14,235 nt of DNA from Planoprotostelium fungivorum (Eukaryota; Evosea; Variosea; Cavosteliida; Cavosteliaceae), in assembly GCA_003024175.1 (NCBI GenBank), contig MDYQ01000274.1, positions 1 through 14,235 on the forward strand, given 5' to 3'. Shown here piece after piece: positions 1-7,807 of this stretch. Below the pieces are notes generated by a model that had not been told where the DNA came from, searched no databases, and was given only the letters and a program-made list of their open reading frames with translations. Position numbers and translations under genes: made by a program. Position 1 is the first letter of the stretch. Each line of letters opens with the position of its first letter.

Positions 1-1462
1 TTTCATGGACACACACATGGGATCACTTCCATTAGGTTCGTCTTCCATCGTCCATCTGCATTTGTGATCGTGACCGATGATTACACAATTGACCTACGAA
101 ATCGCCTATTCTCGCTAACGGTCGCAGTTGGTCGAAAAACGGGAGGAAGATGATCACGTCCTCGATGGATTGGACCATCAATTACATCGACGTTCTCACG
201 GGGACGGTCGAGAAGATCATCCGTTTCGAATCCATCGTCGCCTCGGCTCAGATGCATCCCAAAGACAAGTGGGTGTCCGAGTGACATGACCATCTGACGA
301 CGATATGCAGTAATGTCTTCGTCGCCGTGGCTCATTACGAAGACCCAGTCGTCTATAACATCCAGACGGACGAACGCTTCACACTCGTCGCGGAGACGGG
401 TGATGCAGAGAAGAAGGTGATCCTAATCACCATCATCATTTCCCGCCAAAAATCTTGACGATTCAAACAGCCGACGAAAGGGGCGGGAAGAAAGGACAAC
501 GTGGTCACACCCGTCGCAGTTTTCAACAAGAACGGAAGCAAAATCTTTGTCGGATCACCGAGAGGCCTCATCTGTACCTTCGATTCCACGACGCTGAAGG
601 TGAGACGTCTCGCCATCACATGGCATCATGTCAGCATCATCACGATCGAGGGTTCGATCGCTGATGGATGATCCAGGCTGCCGATCGCAGTTTCTCTGAC
701 CCGATCGACAACACACAGTGGGAGAAGAGTGGATGGAACTCTGATGGAGATTACGTCATCGGTGGATCTGCCGCCAAATCTTCCCACGCCATCTATATTT
801 GGAGCCGCGTGAACGGTATGCTCGAAATTTCGTCGGGACGTCCTGACGTAAGCAGGAGCACTCATCAAGAAATTGGAAGGCCCAAAGGAGGGTATCACGG
901 ACGTACTGGTACGTAAGGAAATGGGTGTCGACGTTCTGATCGTGTCGACAGTGGCATCCGATCAGGCCAATCATCGTCAGCATCTCCCACCCGGGGATCG
1001 TTTACGTATGGGCGAGTAATTACACCGAGAATTGGAGTGCTTTCGCGCCGAATTTCAAAGAGTTAGAGGAGAACGAAGAGTACATCGAGAGAGAAGAAGA
1101 GTTTGACATCGTGAGTCTCAACGTCAGCGTTACAACATCACATCACATCACACCTCCCCACATCACATCACACCTCCCCACATCGCATCACACCTCCTCA
1201 CATGAATTTTCGGCTACATCATGATGATGACACACGACATAACATCACACATACCTCAAACATCATGATGATGACGACACGAGCAGGTAGAAGAGGAGGA
1301 GTCACAGCCGAAGAAGAAACAGAGAGGAGCGGACGAACAGGACCAGTAGACATCTCGACAGTGGATAAGATATCCTACTTTAGCAGTGAAGATGAAGACG
1401 ATCTGCTGTGCATTCCCATCAGAATACAACCCGATCCGAAACCCAGCACGAGTGTGAAATAA
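1..1462 (+). CDS. RBBP5/Swd1-like COMPASS WD40 subunit, 5'-partial, probably damaged
   Basis: RBBP5/Swd1 is the WD40 subunit of the nuclear COMPASS/MLL histone H3K4 methyltransferase. Exons placed: 1-35, 128-268, 311-416, 471-599, 677-815, 856-908, 952-1110, then a last exon. The first seven join in one frame (254 codons). Recognisable family blocks are [60 protein letters not shown], then [18 protein letters not shown] and an EREEEFDI hinge. Two oddities. Between TTLK (exon 4) and AADRSF (exon 5) about 60 residues expected in the family, roughly one propeller blade, are missing, and the 77-base intron is too short to hold them. In the last exon, the acceptor at 1287 gives an acidic/basic stretch that stops at 1347-1349, while the conserved tail ([18 protein letters not shown] to the TAA at 1460-1462) lies one frame away. 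A GAG acceptor before 1325 would rescue that frame. It may be a pseudogene, a divergent paralogue or a sequence error. The 5' end lies outside the window. Confidence 0.83.
417..470 (+). mobile_element. Introner-like intron, TTTCCCGCC family (in the RBBP5-like gene)
   Basis: A 54-base GT-AG intron between AAG and CCG codons (phase 0). It contains TTTCCCGCCA and ends in GATTCAAACAG. The same core and end recur in introns of two unrelated minus-strand genes. The core starts about 22 bases in, further than in the other copies, after an extra segment rich in CATCATCA. Confidence 0.6.
1141..1200 (+). repeat. Three tandem 20-base repeats inside the last RBBP5-like intron
   Basis: The unit CATCACATCACACCTCCCCA occurs three times head to tail, the third with two substitutions. 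It lies inside the 176-base intron 1111-1286, much the longest intron seen here, so local tandem expansion probably explains the intron length. Confidence 0.85.
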
Positions 1463-1640
1463 AAGAGGAAATTGTAATTTATTCCCGATTTTCGTATCAA
1501 ACGCACGAGGCAAGTAGACGTGACTACTCTTTGTCCTCATCACCTTCAATGATCTGAATAAGAGAACGTTTGTCATTTGATAAAATTTCTCTTCACGTTG
1601 GGTCGCTCGCAACGCACAAAATTCCGTAACGTCAATCCAG

Positions 1641-1932
1641 CGTGGCCCTTCTCATTGCTCTCTATACAAAGATCTCGAATGGTCCCGATCAGGTGAGAAG
1701 AGGAGAAGGAGAGAGAGTGACGTAAGAGGGCATGTCCATGGATGGCTCAGTTCTTCTGGAAGTGTCGTTCGTCTGATTGAACCCCTCCGCGACGTACATC
1801 TACAATTACAAGGGTGCCCTGTGGATCTTCACCATCATGTGCAGCATGATGACTCTTGCGTTTGTCATCACGATCGGGGCCTATCGAAAATTAGCCTATA
1901 AGAACAGTCACAGATACCAGCAGATTGAATAG
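1641..1932 (+). pseudogene. Possible remnant of a polytopic membrane protein
   Basis: Two protein-like pieces are visible on the plus strand. A segment at 1641-1692 reads VALLIALYTKISNGPDQ, preceded by CAG and followed by a good donor (gtgaga). A segment ending at 1932 reads GALWIFTIMCSMMTLAFV plus a short basic tail ending YQQIE-stop, which looks like one transmembrane helix with a cytosolic tail. They do not join cleanly: the best middle exon (from 1751, FFWK) runs into TGA, and the frame of the second piece has a TGA two codons before 1780. I do not recognise the family. This could be decayed coding sequence or chance. Confidence 0.25.
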
Positions 1933-2062
1933 AATACCTCGGTGTCATCGATCGGACGGCTGGATGTGAACATGGTCACATCGTTATGTCTGTCATCGTC
2001 TCCGTCACGCGTGTGTGGCCATCAGATGATGGAGTTGGTCCGAGCAGATTGAAGGTGATGTC

Positions 2063-2479
2063 ATGAATTATATCCAGATCCATTCACCTCAACCACTGAT
2101 GTACTCCACTTCTCCTGCTCCAGTCCGTGAATCGGCCTTGACATTTGAGTTAACTCCTCGTGATAATCGATCGATCGATCTAATTTCAACTCAACTTCTT
2201 TCCAATTCGAGAGAGAACAAGGTTGATGACGTTCGTCTCTCCAATGGTGTGTCTCACCTATTCAAGATGCCTTCTCTCTGTCATAGAGGCGCCTCTGAAC
2301 AGGAAAAGAGGCATAGTCCTCTAAGAGGAAGAGTCACCTGCAAGAAGGGAGATCGTGGTACTCTCTATCCCTACGGAACTCATCGTTCTCAAAGAAGGCA
2401 GCACCTGAAATCCATACCCAAACATCCTCTGGGATCCACCATGCCTCCCAAATCTACCTCTTTCGTCATTCTTCACTGA
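2063..2479 (+). CDS. Uninterrupted 138-codon ORF, unknown, doubtful gene
   Basis: An open frame of 138 residues, Ser- and Arg/Lys-rich, with no signal peptide, transmembrane segment or motif I recognise. The frame is also open a little upstream, to 2048. Against a gene: every convincing gene in the window is cut by many short introns, and this ORF has none and no family resemblance. In favour: removing the 124 bases between two copies of CAGATTGAA (1921-1929 and 2045-2053) would join it in frame to the membrane-like tail upstream. Confidence 0.2.
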   Translation: MNYIQIHSPQPLMYSTSPAPVRESALTFELTPRDNRSIDLISTQLLSNSRENKVDDVRLSNGVSHLFKMPSLCHRGASEQEKRHSPLRGRVTCKKGDRGTLYPYGTHRSQRRQHLKSIPKHPLGSTMPPKSTSFVILH

Positions 2480-2996
2480 AGCATTGGTTGAGATTTGAGA
2501 GGGCTGCTCTCTCGCGCAGAGCCAAATGAGATGTCCAACCATCTTCAAAATTAAATCATTTATTTTCAAACTCCGTTGTGAGCCCTTGATGTGCAGTCGA
2601 AGTGCCGTTGATCGAGGCCACTGTGTGGTTTTGTAAGTGTTGTATCATATCGTCCATCGAGATGAGGAAAAAGTTAGACATTAGTGAATGTGATACATTT
2701 CATGTTACGACCGTCACCTCGATTCTACGATGCACTGTAAGAGGTAAGTCATAGCATAGTTGGTGTGAGCTGCCGTTGGCTGTACGCGATGCGTTCTTCT
2801 GTTGGCTTTGTAGAGCCGGTAAAATATCGGACATAGCGATAAAAATGCATTGGGACCTCTGGCGACCAAAGGTATAACAAATTTGATATCATAATACAAC
2901 ATCCTTCAGACTTCAATTCTGTTGATTGATAAATCGCTCAAAATGAGTGGAATGCATGCTGACCACTGCAAATAAGCCTGTGTGTGTGGGGGGGGG
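2480..2996. other. Region with no recognised gene
   Basis: AT-richer sequence with only short unsupported ORFs on either strand. Nothing resembling a tRNA or a known protein was seen. It ends in a TGTGTGTG tract running into a G homopolymer (about 2981-2998). Confidence 0.6.
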
Positions 2997-3281
2997 GAAT
3001 CTTAAGGAGGGTACCAGGTCATTGATGACACTTCACCCAGGTAGAAAAACACATGGGCTACCCAAAAATGGTTTCAGATTTTTTGTCCGGACATTCATAA
3101 CAGAGAAAAGTGAAAATGTACGCCCGAAAAATAGCGTAGGTGAGAATCTCCGGGGTCATATCTCATTTATGGAGGGTGCCAGGTCAGTTTCCTCAGTTCC
3201 ATGGGTAGATGTACATAAGAACTAGGCAGAAATGTAGACTAAACCACCGTCTGACCATTACCATCAGAGATAAAGGCCCGC

Positions 3282-3304
3282 GTGCGTTAACTTTTTTAAC
3301 GCAC
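3282..3304. repeat. Perfect hairpin, 9-base stem GTGCGTTAA
   Basis: GTGCGTTAA at 3282-3290 pairs with TTAACGCAC at 3296-3304 across a five-base CTTTT loop. The stem sequence is shared with the hairpin at 3403-3429. Confidence 0.8.
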
Positions 3305-3402
3305 ATAATCATATGCATCATTTTTGTGAACTGTGACATATACCGTTGGAATCAGCGCATCTCAGAGAGTCAGAAACAGGTCAGAAAAGTAGGGGTCACA
3401 TG

Positions 3403-3429
3403 ACGTGCGTTAAAAAAAATAACGCACGT
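3403..3429. repeat. Perfect hairpin, 10-base stem ACGTGCGTTA
   Basis: ACGTGCGTTA at 3403-3412 pairs with TAACGCACGT at 3420-3429 across a run of seven A. Together with the hairpin at 3282-3304 it brackets about 148 bases. Confidence 0.8.
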
Positions 3430-3850
3430 GGGCACTTATCACCTCTTAGGGAGGGTACCAGGTCATTGATGACACTTCATTCAGGTGTAGACTCACCTAG
3501 GCCACATTGTTGTGTATCTTTTGTTTTTTGTCAGGATGTTTGTAACAGAGAAAAGTACGCTATCTGTATAGTGTACGTGACAGTACTCCACACTATGCTC
3601 ATCTTGGGCAACGTTTTTGTGACCTGTGTGACATACCATTGGAATCAGCACATTTTGCTGAACAAGGTGGACTCTCTCAAAGCGGCATTTTTGGCAAACA
3701 GTTGTTCAATTGCCTTATCAGACTATCTGAACTACACCAGAAGATAGAATCTTTGAGATTTATAACTAGTACTGACGAGATCTGTGTGTTCTCTCGTATA
3801 AATTTGTCGAGAAAACATCGAAATACGCGCTGTCCGCATTACCTTTTCTC

Positions 3851-3881
3851 TACGGAGTTTATTGCGGATAATTTCTCCGTA
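3851..3881. promoter_or_regulatory. Inverted repeat TACGGAG/CTCCGTA upstream of the secreted-protein gene
   Basis: A perfect 7-base inverted repeat with a 17-base spacer lies about 145 bases before the proposed start at 4026. Its CGG/CCG half-sites resemble those bound by fungal Zn2Cys6 regulators. That role is inferred from position only. Confidence 0.3.
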
Positions 3882-4025
3882 AGGAGCTAAGGGGGTATGG
3901 AACGATCACACGATCGGGTATATTTCGAGCGTTTGGGAGAGCTTCTGGGGTTGATATTTGAAATATTTCAAGTCACACGTTCACCTCTCGGCTCGTCTTC
4001 CGATCATTCTCGGCAAACAGTAATC

Positions 4026-5071
4026 ATGCTGACACGAACTCTCATTGTGATCCTGTGTCTATCCGTTGCATTTGCCGCTGAATGCTCCGGCATCTACCGA
4101 GACATCATCAAATTCCCTGATAGTGACTGGTGGGAGCTGAGGGAGAAGGTTTGCAACGGAGGTTGCAAAGGAAACTGCACCGTCACTCTACCAGATGCGA
4201 GACCCGAATTCGGTGCACTGTGGCAGGTGATGCATTCTTCCATCTCGAATGTCCATCGGTCTCCCGATCTCCCACGCCCACTTCCACTCAACACCAATAG
4301 GCATCGGCCACCGTAGAGAATAATGGCGATTCGTGCTGGGCAGCCATCGACAACATCATCAACCAATGTATGCGCAAGGAAAGAAGAGACGGTGGCTCGT
4401 GGACTTGGGGAGGTCCTCAACCTATCTCTTTCCTCGATGACTGACCTCCAGCAGGTCAGAAATACACCGTGGGAAGGAACTTGGTGTCTGTCGATCCCAG
4501 CTCATACAAATTCCAATGCAAAAACAAATACGGAGCATCACGTTCAGATTGTGAGCAGGTCTATCAGTGGTCTTTGGGCTATTTCGATCGCAACCACTGG
4601 TACACTGAGAAGGAGCTTTTAGTACGTCATGATGTCAGATGATCTCGATTGACGAGATCACAGGCGATGTCTGAAAAGATGGGTATCACTTGGACTGCAG
4701 GATACTGGATGAAGGTGAGAGATATAAAATAGAATAAAACCAGAGACATCTGAGCTTCCGGCAGCTGAAGACCATCGGAACTTGTACTCTCTCTCTCACC
4801 TACTATCAGAACAAGGTGACTCTCATCATCTGCGCGATGACATCCAACCTCTGATGATCTGTGCAGGTTTACAACCCAGTTTGGGCTGGAGGGTACATCC
4901 AAGACTTTGCCGCCAGAGCGGCCAACAATTGTACCGAAGACGGTCACTCTTCGTTCCAGCAGCAGAGTCCGGTGAGGATTTCACGACTGAGGAGAACTCT
5001 GACCCAGAAAGGGACCCAGTCAGTACGTCTTCTGTCTGTTAGACGAGAAGAAGGCCTCCAGCTGTCTGTAG
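4026..5071 (+). CDS. Secreted cysteine-rich protein, family not recognised
   Basis: Seven exons: 4026-4226, 4301-4412, 4455-4621, 4664-4714, 4765-4815, 4867-4971, 5012-5071; phases agree throughout and give 248 residues. Residues 1-18 form a clear signal peptide (MLTRTLIVILCLSVAFAAEC), so the product should enter the secretory pathway. The mature part is Cys-rich: an N-terminal VCNGGCKGNC cluster, then NNGDSCWAAIDNIINQC, a GGSWTWGGQKYTV stretch like those in many small fungal secreted proteins, FQCKNKYGASRSDC, LKTIGTCTL, and a C-terminal FCLLDEKKASSCL. Even Cys spacing suggests disulfides. The start at 4026 was chosen over the in-frame ATG at 3897 because it begins the signal peptide. The last intron (4972-5011) needs an AAG acceptor; without it the frame runs to a basic tail ending near 5121. 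It could be an effector-like or cell-surface protein. No enzymatic motif is visible. Confidence 0.72.
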
Positions 5072-5134
5072 ACCACCATAAACATCTCCACGATCATCAT
5101 CCGTGCATCGCGATCGTATAATGATGATTTTACA

Positions 5135-7019
5135 TCACGTTGGGATTTTACTCTTTCTCTCTTTCGACCATTTTCTTATCCTCGCGCCAAAGAAATACAT
5201 GACGAAAGGAAACGGCATCATCAGTGTCGCAAGGAAACCGATGAGGCTGGAAGCCCAATTGACTCCCAGGTTGTGATACATCGGCAGGGCGAAGAGGGGA
5301 AATCCTGCCGCAAGGAGAGATCGAAGGAAGGTCTGTGACGCCGTAACAGAAGCTGCGAATTGAAGGTACGTGTCGATGAGGTAGCTCATGCTCTGTTGCT
5401 GCACTCGCGTCAGATCTCACAGTGAGGATGAGAGCGTTCGCATCGTGTGATGATGGAGATCGCGATCGGTGACTCACAAAGATGACGATGAAACCGGCTC
5501 CGATGACGGCGCTCGCCAACACTGGTAGAATCCAATGGTACTCTGGCGTGCTGGTCCAGGCAAACCAGAAGATTCCAACTGGATACAAGATGGAAGCCAG
5601 CATCATGGGTGGCATTCTGGCTTCGGGCTCAGCTCTTCCTCCGTTAGCATCTACGGCCCGCTCGTAAACGGGTTGGTACAGTTTCTGACCGATCACGGCC
5701 ACGATGATGCCGACCAGAATGGCTGTACAGGGATTAAGGTTTTGGAGGGATGGTGAGGGGTTTACCTAAGAAGGGGAGAGAGGCAGGAACGGGCTCCCAC
5801 CCCCTGATCTCTCGGAAGACGATGGGGTAAGCTTCGAAGAAGAGATAGAGGGTGGCGTACACGAACGAAATGTAGATGCAGAAGCAGGTAACGATGGGTT
5901 CAAAGATCAATAGAACTGATGCAGGTGTGAGATCGACCTCGTCCATGGGGTGATGAGATGTGTTCAGATGGTAAGATGGTGAGGTGATCTGATGATGTGA
6001 TGATGTCTCACGGATGGGCCTAGCAAAGTATTTCGTGAAGAGGTCTCTTGGAGTGGGTGAGATCTCCTCCGCTTTAGAGTGCACCTGCCAACATTGTGTC
6101 TCGATTCTCAGAGTCTGTGCCTTCTTTCGAAGGATGACCGGGGCGAAGGTCTCCGGAATAAAGAGGACACCCTGGACATCTGCATGAGAAAAAGTCCTCC
6201 GTGATGAGAATGATCACCATCGCAAACATGAAGAAAGCATAGATGACTACAATCCATTCGGTCCATCTGTAGAGGTTCAATGAATTACCCTCTTTCGATT
6301 GCATGATGTCACCTCCACCCGAGGTAGCTGTTTGTGATGGCAGCTCCCAATAGTGGACCCACACAGGGTCCACCAACGACAGCACATGAGTACATCAAGA
6401 TGGCCGTTCCTCTCTGCTTCTGATTCCACATGTCTGACAGAGCGCCTCCCACATTCGATACGGGAGCAGATGCGAAACACCCAGCGAAGAATCGAGTGAG
6501 GAAGATGCCAGCCGGATCGTGAGCTGTCGCCGTCCCGATGGACATGACTGATTGCATGTTTAGATGATGTTGGGAAGGTGACGGAGTCGGAGACTTACGG
6601 GCGAAGACGAAGAACGGTGCAAAGATGGAGATGCGTCGACCCATCAATTCAGATAGAGGAGCCCAGCAGAGTGGCCCGACAGCATAGCCCAAGATGAAGA
6701 GACTGATACCTAATATCGTAACCTGTCATCCAGATCAGCCACATCTGTATGTCAATCGACATCACACCTCGACTGGGATGTCATAGTCTACAGATAAAAC
6801 TTGAAAGGTTGATGAGAAGATGGAAGAAGCTAAGGTACTGGCCATGGTGGTGAAGCCCAGCTGTATGGTGATCCTCGTCTTCGTGAAATACGACCAATTC
6901 TGTGGGTTAGCCGGATCATTTGGTCCATCCCATGTGACTACGTATTGTTGAGGATTGTTTGTGGGAGGATAGAGAGGTATCTTGACCTCTTCCATTGCAA
7001 TCGCCTCATCTTGTTTCAT
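5135..7019 (-). CDS. MFS drug:H+ antiporter (DHA1-like), plasma-membrane efflux pump
   Basis: Eight exons on the minus strand: 7019-6768, 6722-6599, 6547-6313, 6266-6218, 6171-6012, 5915-5766, 5722-5478, 5398-5135. All phases fit, giving 492 residues, a normal length for fungal 12-TM DHA1 transporters. Signatures: cytosolic tail with DPANPQNWS (about 34-42), the motif A region GPLCWAPLSELMGRR (100-114), RFFAGCFASAPVSNVGG (144-160), motif C-like VVGGPCVGPLLGA (182-194), PETFAPVILRKKAQ after TM6 (226 on), IRGWEP in the second half, and the C-terminal MYHNLGVNWASSLIGFL. Such proteins export azoles, polyamines, mycotoxins or other small molecules by proton antiport; the substrate cannot be read from sequence. 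Its 3' end faces that of the secreted-protein gene, 63 bases apart. None of its seven introns carries the introner cores. Confidence 0.94.
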
Positions 7020-7103
7020 GAGGTCAGGTGCGGTGAGGTGGTAGCTTTTAGAATGGTAATGAGGGGTTAGCTGGCGGAAGATGTGATCGCTGGAGAGTGG
7101 TAG

Positions 7104-7160
7104 TTCGGAAGATTATCAAATGAAATGCTCCGGACCGAAATTTCGGAAACATACGGAACA
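7104..7160. promoter_or_regulatory. CGGA cluster with a CCGAAATTTCGG dyad upstream of the MFS gene
   Basis: Four CGGA copies (7106, 7131, 7144, 7154) lie 87-138 bases upstream of the transporter ATG. Two palindromes are embedded: TCCGGA (7129-7134) and CCGAAATTTCGG (7135-7146). Paired CGG/CCG triplets are the usual targets of fungal Zn2Cys6 factors, including regulators of drug-efflux genes. Binding is inferred, not shown. Confidence 0.4.
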
Positions 7161-7299
7161 AACCACGGGGTTACATTCCTCTATGTCTGCAGATGATCCT
7201 GCATATGATATCAAAGTCAGCATGTGATGCACTTGATGTTTAGTGAACGTAATGGCCATATTGCAGTATCATCCATACGAGCGAAGTGGCTGCATCAGA

Positions 7300-7709
7300 T
7301 TAGAATCGGGATGGTGTAATACCGATGATCTCACTGGCGACGATGAATGGGGACAGACTTGTTCTCAATCGCATCGTCCTCTGAACAAGTAGCTCGTGGA
7401 CGAAGAATCCAAGAGCAATCAGAAAGGTGAAAACGGTGACGATATAGAGTCCTCTTTCGTGTGGGTTGAAGGCGCACGTGCATCTGACTACCCCGGACAG
7501 TAACGTCCAAACACCAAATAATCTACCCGTGAGAGGCGTCACTGTACTCGGTTCATCTTTGCGATGTGATGTCGAGAGGAAGACATACCCAAATCAGGCC
7601 GACCGACAAACTGTTGCTTCTTCAGTGTCTCTGGAGAGAAGAACCCGAGGCTGGCTCCAAAGAAGGACAAGGCCGTGACGATGAACAGCCAATACGGCAA
7701 CAACTCCAT
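7300..7709 (-). CDS. ERG28: Ergosterol biosynthesis scaffold protein Erg28
   Basis: Erg28 is a small ER membrane protein that tethers the sterol C-4 demethylation enzymes (Erg25-Erg26-Erg27, with Erg6). Two exons, 7709-7589 and 7541-7300, separated by a 47-base intron, give 120 residues. The diagnostic block VTPLTGRLFGVWTLLSGVVR matches the family's V-T-P-L-(S/T)-x-R-x-F-G-x-W-T-L-L-S-G signature, and a helix followed by HELLVQRTMRLRTSLSPFIV matches its distal half. Hydrophobic stretches at about residues 3-25, 50-62 and 75-92 fit a multi-pass protein. The C-terminal tail (EIIGITPSRF) seems a little short for the family. It starts only 98 bases after the stop of the mannosidase gene, so the promoter must be very compact or overlap that gene's 3' region. 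Confidence 0.92.
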
Positions 7710-7807
7710 CGTTTCGATTGGATGATGTCGTGCGATTTGTGATGCGAGAGATCTCCTTTTCTCATTGTGTCATATTTCAATCAGACGACACGACTGCTTT
7801 ATCGTCT

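Larger units (their letters stand above)
3001..3660. repeat. Block of degenerate direct repeats, non-coding
   Basis: GGAGGGTACCAGGTCA occurs at 3006-3021 and 3450-3465, with a one-mismatch copy at 3171-3186. Around the outer copies the similarity extends over about 110 bases, including ATTGATGACACTTCA and AACAGAGAAAAGT. A second repeated segment runs from TTTTTGTGAACTGTGACATA (3321) and recurs as a variant at about 3614, both followed by CATTGGAATCAGC-like sequence. Spacings differ (444 versus 293 bases), so this is not a simple tandem duplication. ORFs here are short and unlike any family I know. It looks like remnants of a non-coding repeat family. Confidence 0.7.

Noticed and set aside
2321-2569. 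Minus-strand 82-residue ORF
   Set aside because: No recognisable motif; it lies opposite the doubtful plus-strand ORF and lacks any splice context.
3209-3890. Several plus-strand ORFs of 64-133 residues in the repeat block
   Set aside because: They overlap in different frames, track the repeated DNA and have no family similarity or intron structure like the real genes.
5148-5702. A 184-residue minus-strand ORF overlapping the transporter gene
   Set aside because: It is exon 7 of the MFS gene read on through the 5399-5477 intron into a wrong frame. The true last exon (5398-5135) has the conserved YHNLGVNWASSLIGFL end.
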